A stretch of 64,000 nucleotides of DNA, taken from assembly GCA_015680905.1 (NCBI GenBank), contig CM027380.1:107742501-107806500 (forward strand), read 5' to 3'. The notes beneath the pieces are model-generated. The model was not told the DNA's origin. It was given only the letters and a program-made list of their open reading frames with translations, and made no database searches. Shown in pieces: positions 22,386-31,922 of this stretch (the first letter of the stretch is position 1; each line of letters starts with the position of its first letter). Source of the DNA: Coptis chinensis (Eukaryota > Streptophyta > Magnoliopsida > Ranunculales > Ranunculaceae). The translations under genes were made by a program, and so were the position numbers.

Positions 22386-23488
22386 AACATATGGCGGGAT
22401 CAACTGGTCTCTGTTTATTATATACCGCTTTATTGATAGAAGCTGAAATACCAACTTGATTTCTCATAGCTTTTTCTAGGTAATCGAGGTTTTCATCCAG
22501 CACATATTTGTAATATTTGTGCTTGCAGTTGTTAATACTATTCTCTTTGTTGTGATGAAAAGGTGGAGTTTTTTGCTTTTATTTGTGACCTCTTTGAGAA
22601 CTCAGCATACGAAAGATCAAGTTTGTAACCTATCTCTTAAGTTTGTGTTTAGAAGATATTGAGATGATTATGCTGCTCTCGGATTATATTATCTTGAAAT
22701 TCTTTTCTTTCTTTTCTTTTATTTTTTAATTATAATTAAACTACTCATAGTACCTAAGCCAATATGTTGTGAAAAAAAAAGATGTTCTGTAGCTTACATT
22801 ATATAATCTACTTGCTAATGGAACCAGGCACAATACTTACAAATTGGATGAGGACCTCATTTCTGCTGACTCTCTTCAGAAGCTCTCTTCAGAAGATTCA
22901 ATTTTCATAGACTTGATGGTAATATTCTTTCTAAACTTCAAAACTTTATATGAAGCCATGTGTTCCATTATTTTCATCATGTTGTTTTCTCTATTCATTC
23001 TCTCAGTTGCCAAACATACTTAAAATAGAATATAAGAAGTTTGATTGTTAAATCACCTTTTTGCTCACATTCAGTTTTCTTTTCATAGTTTGTGTGTGAT
23101 GTTAAGTTAATTCTACTTGCAGCTTAATACTCACAAGCTCATAGTCACTCTTAGAGAGTCTAAAATCCATTTCCATGTTCTCCGAATTGTTTACATTAGC
23201 TTTTACTTGATATCGCAGTGAGTTTCATGGCATTTTTTTGTGTGAACCATTTTATTACATCCTTGAAAGGTGAGGTCTGAATTTTGAAGAAGCTACCTCC
23301 GAGTTTTATGTCACATCTCTATCTAATCTTTTATATGAAGTCATGTCTTCCATTATTTCCATGTTCTCTTCTTCTACATACATTCTCTGGACTTCATTCA
23401 AAAGGAGGATGTTATGTTTTGTACCATTTCTGTAGTTTATATTTATTTCAATTCAGATTGTTAAAACAAGGGTTTCTTATTTTTACAG
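22386..23488. other. Helitron 1 internal spacer
   Basis: AT-rich, intron-like sequence. A short stretch near 22829-22920 (KLDEDLISADSLQKL) looks exon-like but I do not recognise it. No other gene. Confidence 0.35.
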
Positions 23489-23730
23489 GTGTTGTATATG
23501 CAATTGCAGGTCTTTCATATTTTTACAAGCATGAGAGTTGTGAGCAATGCACACCTTGCATAGAGGGGATAGGATGACTATGGATGATCATTGAAAGATT
23601 GACTAAGCAAATTGAGAGGCACACCATATGTGCATTAGGCGATGTTGCTGCTTGTCTGATGCAATGTATTGTCAGACGTTTAAAACCTGAGTTTGAGAGG
23701 GGGATCAAAGAGGCATGCACTGAATATTTC
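23489..23730 (+). pseudogene. captured complex I 51-kDa subunit fragment, part 2
   Basis: After a TTTTTACAG acceptor the frame reads [20 protein letters not shown], then TPCIEGIG, a TGA stop (23575-23577), LWMIIERLTKQIERHTICALGD and RRLKPEFERGIKE. This is the C-terminal iron-sulfur (N3) region of NDUFV1. The cluster motif C-x2-C-x2-C is visible as CEQCTPC, and the fourth cysteine is in HTICALGD. About 16 residues expected between ERL and TKQI are deleted. Together with part 1 this shows a decayed capture of one nuclear mitochondrial-protein gene. Confidence 0.88.
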
Positions 23731-23842
23731 TAGAACCTGAATGATAAAAAAAAAATCAGTGTTGGTTTTTTTGGGTTTCAAACAGTTTTTATCTTGTTGC
23801 GTAGGTTTACTTCCCAATTATAACTTCGTAAGTATTGTTAAG

Positions 23843-23869
23843 ACGTGTGTAGCACGTGCATAATGCTAG
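23843..23869 (+). other. Helitron 1 3' terminus (hairpin + CTAG)
   Basis: ACGTG-TGTAG-CACGT stem-loop, GCATAATG spacer, CTAG end, T after it. This layout matches the two other Helitron ends in this window. Confidence 0.7.
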
Positions 23870-24162
23870 TAAGTCTAATGTATCACCCTATTTCATGTAC
23901 TAGAGGATTACATGTCGAATTTGCCGAGTGTGGAATAGTAAATAACCGACAGCGTATTGTAGGATATCATATCCCCGGACGTGAAGCACGCGCATGACGA
24001 GGCATGGATGCAAGGGAAGAAGAATGCCTCGGGCTGTATATGAACATAACTACGGAACCCTAAACTGAGAGGTGTATGAAGGAGTACGTGGAAAACCAAG
24101 GGCCACAGGAAAGGAAAGAGGATCGACGGATGAGAGGAGAAGTGAAGAGATATAAAAAGAAA

Positions 24163-24506
24163 GGTGAACTAGTGTTACCCCAACTAGATGAGTCAATTAG
24201 GATTTCCCCCCACTAGATGGGAAATTAAGGTCTCCTCCTCTAAACACACGGTCAACTTGGTTTGACCGTTAACTTTCAAGTCAAACAACTGAAAATGACA
24301 TAAATGCCCCCACCTAATTAAAATTGAACATTTTCTTTTTGAAAACAATGAGGGCATTTGTGTAATTTTTAATTGTTTGACTTGAAAGTTAACAGTCAAA
24401 CCAAGTTGACCGTGTGTTTAGGGGGAAGACCCTAATTTCCCATCTAGGGGAGGGAGGGGGGATATTCTAATTGGCTCATCTAGTGGGGGGTAATACTAGT
24501 TAACCC
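24163..24506. mobile_element. foldback MITE with long inverted arms
   Basis: The two halves are near-complementary over about 150 bp. The left arm has ACTAGTGTTACCCCAACTAG and GGTCAACTTGGTTTGACCGT. The right arm read in reverse has ACTAGTATTACC and GGTCAACTTGGTTTGACTGT. The central loop is short (around 24310-24350). There is no coding capacity. The exact ends are uncertain; GTGAAC before and GTTAAC after are a possible imperfect target duplication. Confidence 0.8.
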
Positions 24507-24626
24507 TAAAAAGAAAAGATGAAGAAAGAAAAAGGGGACAAAAAGTGAGGAAAAATAGAGAAGAGAGGAGATTAAGGAGGAGACTTAGGTTGTGAACTCA
24601 AACAGTAGGATTTCAGTTCACACATT

Positions 24627-24644
24627 TGGCGCCGTTTGTAGGGA
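24627..24644 (+). other. LTR-retrotransposon primer site (TGGCGCC type)
   Basis: TTTGGCGCCGTTTGTAGGGA is the common plant Ty3/Gypsy-type primer-binding context. It lies 42 bp before the gag ATG. The sequence before it ends AGTTCACACA as an LTR might, but no second LTR is visible. Confidence 0.5.
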
Positions 24645-24685
24645 CCAAACCCACGACCAAGTGGTAAGAAGGATAAGTTTAAGAA

Positions 24686-25039
24686 ATGGCGCCGGTAACT
24701 AGGAGAGGAGTAGGGAGACCAAGGGGTGCGGTGGTTCAAGAGGTTGAGGAGGAGATGGCCAACACCGATACATGAGAGCAAGTCGGGGAGGAATCCGCCG
24801 AGGCGGCGGCGGACGAAACTCGGCTTCTCCAGGATGAGATAGCCAGGTTGAGAGAGGAGAACGATGAACTGAGAAAGGACCGAGAGGATATGTATGACGA
24901 AGCAGAGGCAGAAATGTCGAAAGGTGGTGAGGAAACAGGTGAGGAGGAAGAACCTCAGGAGCCGGTGGGGGGTGTTACTCTGGAAGTGGTGCAGGCTTTG
25001 ATTCAGAAAGATAGGGAGTTGAGGAAGCTCCGCCAGTAG
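24686..25039 (+). pseudogene. Ty3/Gypsy-type gag N-terminal fragment
   Basis: An ATG at 24686 opens MAPVTRRGVGRPRGAVVQEV, interrupted by an in-frame TGA at about 24773. The frame then continues as a strongly acidic coiled coil (ARLREENDELRKDREDMYDE) to a stop at 25037-25039. The GC-rich codon use differs from the AT-rich surroundings. Position just after a TGGCGCC primer site fits the start of gag. No capsid, zinc knuckle or pol follows. Confidence 0.55.
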
Positions 25040-26128
25040 CAATGCCTTGTTGGCAGGGAGCTCACGGTGACTTTTATACTGTCAAGGGTAGATGTTTGGG
25101 GTTATCTGTTATCTGTGCATTATTTTGTAGACTGAATTGTGAATCCTATTTGGTTGCTCGTTTCCTATGAGCTTTGAATATGCGTTGGTCGGTTGGTGGA
25201 AGCAGTGGAGCAATGAGAATGTATGTCGAGATATACCTGGGGATAAGCACTCTGTGTATACCAAATATATGTAGGTGTGAATATTTGATGTAAGATTAGC
25301 TGTTGTGGTTTTAGGCATGTATTAAAACTATGAGTACATTGTTTATAAACGTGTTCAAGAATACAAAATTTTGGATTAATAAATGTTTTGTTGTAGGAGA
25401 ACGAATTAAACAGACTTGTACACAAACATCACATTTTTATTGGTCAGTTTAACTTTTGGGCAGCTAAATAGTTAGCTTTTAGGGGCAGTTAAATAGTTTT
25501 TTCAGGCAGCTAGTCTACCAATCAGCAGTTGATGTCTTGTAGACAGCAAACAGTTGCCTGTCCACAAATTTATTCTGTTTGTTGTAGTTGTATGTGCACG
25601 GACAGCACGCCTTGATTGCGCATTGTAACGGTTTAATGAGGTTAGAATAAAGCTTCAAGTTGCTAGAAAAACCTTCACTTTAGACAATTGGCTAGATTGC
25701 CATCCATTGTGACATTATAAATTTTATGACAAAAACGAAACCATTCAAAGAGGAGCAGAATTCATGTAAGAATCGCAAAGCATCCTTATTTTTGCCTCTT
25801 TTTCCCCTTACACAATCTTGCTCATAAATGGACACACCACATGCAGCTCACTGGTGAACTGTTGTTATTTGATTCGCAAGCATCTTTTTAAATCTTCATT
25901 CACTTGTATTCAGTCATCAATCATCATACATGGAAGTACAGATATTTTCCTCAATCAAAATAATTAACTTGCTATCGAAAACTAAAAATGCTTCTCTTGC
26001 AAAGAAAATGTACTAATTGTTTTACATAATCCAGAACAGTTTCCATTTTTATTCAGCACACAGTGCTAATCTCCATAAGTAGGCCTTTCCCCCACAATGT
26101 AAGTCTATCAATCTTCATTCCAGAAGAC
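25040..26128. other. intergenic region upstream of aspartic protease
   Basis: No gene recognised. AT-rich, with only short shadow frames. It presumably includes the former promoter of the protease gene. Confidence 0.4.
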
Positions 26129-27506
26129 ATGGTTGCAAACATGGCTTCTTCCCTTTCTCTGTACCTATTTCTTTCAAGCTTCTTGTTATTTCAGTTGGTG
26201 ATTGCAGAGCAAAATGGATTCGGTTTTAAAATCATTCACAGGGATTCACCAGAGTCACCTCTCTATCCAGGTAATCTCACACTTAAACAAAGACTCCAGA
26301 GATTTCACAACCAAACAAATGATTATATTAGTCATGTTGCTTCAGTCTTAGAACATAACTTGCTTAATCGATCGGAGAATACTGAGCCAACGTGGATACG
26401 TCCACCAGTGAGTTTTAAATACCCCTACTACATTACTATTATCGGCATTGGTACCTTTACTGATCCGGGAATCCCCTACAAAAATATGTACGTCATGATT
26501 GACACCGGCAGCGATCTTATATGGACTCAGTGTGAAAACTGTAGAGATTGCTTTCCTCAAAATAATCCATTATACCCCTATACTCGGTCATCAACCTACC
26601 AAAATCTCCCATGCAACCGACATCCATTGTGCTATCCAGGGAAATGTGAGGGTAACAAATGCTCCTATATACGGAATTATGCGGGCAATGCCGTATCACA
26701 AGGTTATGTTAGCAGGGAAAGATTCACATTCAATGCAGATAATGGTGCCACTGAAGTTGTTACTCTAGTCTTTGGTTGTGGCTTTGATCAAAAGCAATTC
26801 AATTTTGGACAGAACAACCCAATAACTGGAATCCTTGGATTGGGGAATGGACCTCGTGGGTTGCTTAACCAACTAGGCCCTATTCGTAGTCTAGGTCGCA
26901 TGTCTTACTGCATACCACATTATAGAGACAATCCAGCAGCAAGTAGTACATTTTTAAGATTCGGCGCAGATGCTCAGTTTAAACCAGATGCACAACTACT
27001 TACTACTCAATTGATCCAAGGACCAGTATATCAAAGTTTCTACTATGTTGACTTGCTCCCTTGACTACCCACCTGGGACATTTGGAATTAGAAGTGATGG
27101 TAAAGGTGGTACTGTCCTTGACAGTGGAAGCCCTTTAGTTTTTATGGAACAGGAGGCCTATGATTCTGTGAAAATGGCTCTGGCATGGTACTTCTTACCC
27201 CTAAAGCAGCCATTCCTACCAATGTATGGAATGGATTTGTGCTACTCGCGTCAGCTGGGTACGAGTGCGGGTAATGACAATATACTACCGACCATCACAT
27301 TCCACTTTCCAGGGGCAGATTTGGATGTGACTTCACGAGCGTTCTTAGTTTTTCCCGACTATCTATGCCTGGCTATTGTCCCTCATCAGTTTGATTTCGT
27401 TACAGTGATAATAGGAAACCTTGCTCAATCAAACCATAGGTTTTTGTTTAACGTTTTAGAGAATACAGTTACCTTTGCTAAGGAGGAATGTAAACTAGGA
27501 TCATAA
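26129..27506 (+). pseudogene. nepenthesin/CDR1-like aspartic protease, one frame break
   Basis: A secreted pepsin-type (A1B) plant aspartic protease. The best start is the ATG at 26129 (or 26141), which opens a signal peptide MASSLSLYLFLSSFLLFQLV. The longer open frame begins at GTG. The pro-region carries GFGFKIIHRDSPESPLY, the family hallmark. The first catalytic motif is VMIDTGSDLIWTQC, followed by the nepenthesin-type Cys cluster CENCRDC. The flap region reads NYAGNAVSQGYVSRE, lacking the usual YGDGS. The second catalytic motif is TVLDSGSPLVF. The C-terminus IIGNLAQSNHRFLFNV is complete. At about 27045-27066 the frame YYVDLL runs into a stop, and the next frame picks up at DYPPGTFGIRSDG. 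About ten residues are missing and the frame shifts. No intron signals explain this, so I call it a recent pseudogene. Confidence 0.82.
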
Positions 27507-27887
27507 TCTCATTGAGATTTTAGGTAACAATAAAACAGAAACGACATACTTTGGCATATTGAGATTTTTATGTTTTCTTGGTGTCTTCTTTTATTTTATA
27601 TTGAAAAAGTAAAAGACTTCTTCATATATACATACAAATGAAAACAATTTGACTGCAAAAGATAAATGTGTATTGGTACTGAGAATACAAGGTTTGAAGA
27701 TAATTGTGACTCTCTCTGGAAGTGAAGCAAGCGCTTCATATTTTAGTTCTTGAGAAACAGGTGGAATTACCAACTAACCACAGTCCATTTACATTATTTC
27801 AGAAGCCAGGTAAATCAATATGGGTTGGTTGACAACAGAGAGAAAAGTACACATCAAAATTACAATTTCCCTTTTCTCAAGGAGTTT
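27507..27887. other. intergenic between convergent protease and Tim17-family genes
   Basis: Contains the 3' flanks of both neighbours, including an AATAAA-like signal (AACAATAAAACAG) at about 27526. No gene. Confidence 0.4.
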
Positions 27888-30673
27888 TCAAGATTCTGTT
27901 TTCTCAAGAGTGCCTATTGTTGTCTGTGCGAGTAACTGTTGTTCGCGAGCACGTTTAGCCTCAAGGGCTTCCTCGTCCAATACCTGGATGGGTGACCACT
28001 CGGGCAATCTGAACCAACTTGTCTTCTGCTCTGAATTCTTCTTTTCCTCGTCCATAGATTCTCTATACTTCTGTATGTGAGATGTCAATTGCAGAGCAGC
28101 GAAATCAACGGTAGTACCCACAATGGCAAATATGACTGAGTATTTAATTGCACCAATTTGACCCCCTGCGATATATACAGAGAAGTAGCTTAGAGTTTTA
28201 CGTAGATCATAATTCTTTAAAATTGCTTAGGTCATGCCCACACTACCTAAGCACATCTGTGCCAAATGTTGACACTCTGATCAAAGGAGATCATTTCCAG
28301 AAAAACGTATAAACTATGAAAGAAACTTCTATTTGGTCAATCATGAACTTGATCTCCAGGATCCTTTAAGAGAAATTACTCTCATGTCGAGCATAAGAAC
28401 CACAGAGAAAGGTGGTCCAGATGTCTCAGCTATGTAGTCAACTAAAATATGTGGGCCATACAGGTCAGATACCAATGGCCAATCTGCTGCAACATTAAGA
28501 TTTTGAGAAACATCTGCCCACACATTCATTTTTTGACAGATCATCAGAGTTAGGCATTAAACATAAAAGGTCTTAACTATAATGAAGTTTGAGATTCCAA
28601 TGATCTGTTTAAGTGTCTGTCTACAATGCTGATTTACATTTAAGTTAGTGTGAAGTTCCAACTTTTAAGTATTACAATAGGTATCCAGGCTGGATATAAC
28701 CTCATTTTTTGTCTACAGAGTACAGATCTTCCAGGCTAGCAACTTTGAACTACAGAAAAAAAATCAATTACTAACAATGTTATGTGAAATTATGACAGAA
28801 TATTAGGGCAACTCAACTATTAACATTTAGAAAAATGAAATCAATATATTTTTACAGCAAATATAACAATAAATTACAAAGAAAACAAAGAAGTTCACCT
28901 TGAAGACGGCCTAGAAGTGCCCCAGTAGCAAATCCGCCTATTGCAGAGTTTAAAAGGTCATCAGGTCCTGAAGCTCGACTTGCTCTTACGAACTCACGTG
29001 CTCCTGTTGCATGTAAGAAATAAACGCATGTTTAATCCATACTATACAAAATATTCTGTCATATCTTATAACCAGTGAACAGAATGGATGCGTAACCTCT
29101 TAAATATAAATGAAGAAGTTGCCCACTTTTCCACATGTAAGAGAAGAACCAGGCAACACACATTCACAACACCCCCCCAATTTTTCATGGTTATGAAAAA
29201 TCCTTGTCAGTTACATATATATTACCTCCAGCTTCACCTTTGCACTCCACCATAAACCCTGGGTGTAAAGATCTCCTTTAATCTATTTCTACTTTTGTAT
29301 TACCTTTAGTCCTTTATTCAATCTTTGTTCTGGAGAAACCATATGATCATTTGCACCTGAACTCTCAATCGTTCCATCATGTCCTTCCTTGACACCTTTT
29401 GTGTTCTCCCACGCCTCAAAGTTAATCCCCTCAAAAGCTTTATTATGTTTCGTGTATTAACTGACATGCCAATACTCCTCAAACGCTCGATCTGCCAGGG
29501 ACTGGATCACAGGAAAGCTAATTACTTAACCTACTATCCTATCACTGAATCAAGCTTCCAAATTTAACTTTCATGTCAGCCTACTCAACCGACAGTGACC
29601 CAATAAAGTCCCCGTGACTCACCTGTCATGAATTAGCACCACACACATAGATGATACCACCCCATCTTAATCCAACTTATAGGTTGTATACTCGTGCAAC
29701 TCAACTGTGGTATAGGGTGGCTGTGACACATCAATAAGCAAGAAGCCAATACTTAAAATAGTCTCTAGTGATCTTCAATGACAAAAAGTTTCCCTCAAAT
29801 ACTTGGTATGGTATGCCAATGGTCCTGTTGTTGCATCAGCTACCCCCCCCCCCCCCCCCCCTCCTTTCTCCACCCTCACACACACAAGTAAGAATGTCGG
29901 TCTCTGCTTATTCAGTTAGAAATATTATGTTTCCTTGTCCCTTGACTTCCAATTCATTGTGAATATAGCTTGAACCACGATATATCACGCACACATACAC
30001 AAACTAAAACGCAGTTCGTGGCCGCTGCTCAATCGAATGGATCAAGTACCTTCTAGCTCCCTTCATCTCTTCACAAAGCTATCAATAGATTATTTGTACT
30101 ACCATCAATGCATCGATTACGAGAAGGGAGCTAGGCTTCAAAAGGCTAAGGGTACTAAAGCATTGTCCTAGCATCAAATGCTTTAATAGGTTGGGTGTTA
30201 TATGTTACATAAAGGCATAGACATTTTCAGCATCCTTCAAACCCAATATCATTCCCATCATGAACAAAACTTATTCTAACAGATTAAACACAAAACCGCT
30301 AAGCGAAATAACAAATAAATAAGAAGACATTAGAGGGAGAAGTATACCACAATAACAACCAGTTACAATGGATAAATTAGTAGCATAAGTAGCAGACATG
30401 TGAACCACGCCATGAGTTTTTCTATGTTTAGATATCAAACCAACTCCTCCACCAACAACACCTGATAATAACAATAAAAATAAAAATGAATCAAAACAAA
30501 ATGGAACTCAAACAAAGAAAAAAAAAAAAATGTGTGTTGATAGGAAATGTATAAAAAGTGATGTGACCTGCAAGGAGAGTTGGTACGAAAACACGTTCCT
30601 TCCAACTCCACCGTTTTAGACTTGTGTCCTGCTCTGAAGAAGAAGAAGAAGAAGAAGAAGAAGACGAAGCCAT
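27888..30673 (-). CDS. Tim17/Tim22/Tim23-family membrane protein, 4 exons
   Basis: Exons are 30568-30673, 30348-30461, 28899-29003 and 27888-28165. All have GT/AG borders and phases that fit, giving 200 residues. The start is the ATG at 30673; an upstream in-frame GTG is not a plant start. The N-terminus is a Ser run encoded by a GAA/TCT microsatellite. Next comes WSWKERVFVPTLLAGVVGGG, then the PRAT core with NLSIVTGCYCGAREFVRAS and LLNSAIGGFATGALLGRLQG. A membrane segment follows (GAIKYSVIFAIVGTTVDFAAL), and the tail has LPEWSPIQVLDEEALEAKRA. PRAT proteins sit in mitochondrial or plastid membranes in protein or amino acid transport or as complex I accessory subunits. Which of these applies is not decidable here. 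The frame is intact. Confidence 0.88.
29843..29861. repeat. poly-C tract in intron 2
   Basis: Run of 19 C inside the second intron (29004-30347) of the Tim17-family gene, followed by CTCC-rich sequence. Such runs are often mis-counted by sequencers. Confidence 0.85.
30638..30665. repeat. GAA/TTC microsatellite encoding poly-Ser
   Basis: GAAGAAGAAG repeats on the plus strand lie inside exon 1 of the Tim17-family gene and give a run of 11 serines right after MA. Length variation would change the protein N-terminus without breaking frame. Confidence 0.85.
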
Positions 30674-30713
30674 TTTTCCATCAGCCAAAGTTTGGGACTT
30701 TGAGTAGTTCACT

Positions 30714-31263
30714 TAGGGGTGGAACTTGGGTCGGGTTAGCCCAAGCCCGATGGACTAAAACCCGATTTTTATTGGTCCTAGAATAACATGTCAAATCCGT
30801 AGTTTGGGATTGGTTTTGTAAAATCAAAATCCGACTCGGTTTTGGATTGGGCTCGGATTAGAATACCAAAAAACCGAAAAATCCGAGCCCGTGTACATAT
30901 ATGTACGTATATATTTTATTTCTTCTATTTTTATAAAAAAATATAAGGTTGAAAATCTCTATTTTATAGAAAATAATATAATCAACAAAGTTAATTTTTC
31001 TTTCAAACAATCAAATCCATTTGATTTTATTAGAAGATTTCAATTTCAATGTTTTTTTATCTCATAATTCTAAAAAAATGTTTTTTACCTTAATAATTTC
31101 AAAAAATTCTGAAAATTTTGACTAACTAGGATTTGGTAACCCAAAACATTTGAAACTCGAGTTTAGGCCTCAACCCGAAATTTTAAGGACTTGAAACATT
31201 TGAAACTCAGGTTAGGCTCGGATTATGTCTCAACCCGACCCAACTCACCCGAGTTCCACCCAT
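30714..31263. mobile_element. inverted-repeat element next to the Tim17-family start codon
   Basis: The left edge reads GGGGTGGAACTTGGGTCGGG and the reverse complement of the right edge reads GGGTGGAACTCGGGTGAGTTG, with further inverted GGGTCGGGTT motifs inside. The body is AT-rich and non-coding, about 550 bp. Outer bases CTTA are also inverted, so the true ends and target duplication are unclear; a hAT-type MITE is possible. It begins only about 40 bp upstream of the ATG at 30673. Confidence 0.6.
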
Positions 31264-31922
31264 AAGTTCACTCACTAATGGGCTACTTCTAATGGGCTAA
31301 AGGCCCAATTTCTACTTACTGAAAGAGGATAGGTTGTTGAGTCTGTTGAGTCTGCAATGAGGAATTTGATGGATGTTCGGACGAGGACAAGGCATGCATT
31401 TTGAATTTTTTTCACCAAATCTTTGAGCTATATATCCGTACAGCTTACATGTGCGTCAGGGGAAGTGAAAGTCGTATTGTGCAGCTTCTGCATGATGAAG
31501 ACACTATGCTTGTGTTTCAATGTCTTGTTTTCTGCATTTGACGAATGCATGAAGTTTCAACATGTCTAGGGAGAGACAGGATCAATTGTCTATCCCTAGT
31601 TGGTACCGAGTCCAAACACGACAGCTCTTGGTTGGCAAAGTAAGAAAATGATTGCTAAAATGATACTATATACTGACTGAAAATGATTGTAAAGTAAGAA
31701 AGTAGTTCTATATACTGACTGAAAATGATACACACAAACTCAAATAAGTTCTAACATGTCATTTTGCAATTAAGCTCCCGAACAGGTAGAGTGTGTCATT
31801 TCACCAAGAATAACACATTTACATCCACACATAGCTTTTCAAATCCCTCTATTTCACATGTTCCAAAAAGATTACATTAATTTCTGTCACCAATGACAGA
31901 CCAACACAACATTTGTTCAGTT
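31264..31922. other. intergenic region
   Basis: Lies between the start of the Tim17-family gene and the 3' end of the FHA gene, both on the minus strand. It contains a short direct repeat of ATATACTGACTGAAAATGAT (about 31667 and 31711). No gene. Confidence 0.45.

Larger units (their letters stand above)
18830..23869 (+). mobile_element. Helitron 1, carrying gene fragments
   Basis: The 3' end is well marked: a small hairpin (ACGTG at 23843-23847 pairing with CACGT at 23853-23857), an 8-base spacer, then CTAG at 23866-23869 and a T at 23870. This is the layout of Helitron 3' termini, which insert between A and T. Inside, all on the plus strand, are pieces of at least three unrelated host genes plus the end of a PIF1-type Helitron helicase. 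The 5' TC end is not proven. It should lie between 18815 (end of block X copy 2) and 19440, and one candidate is TC at 18836. No Rep domain is visible, so it is non-autonomous. Confidence 0.62.

Noticed and set aside
24193-24399. 68-codon frame in the foldback element
   Set aside because: Lies entirely in inverted-repeat arms; non-coding.
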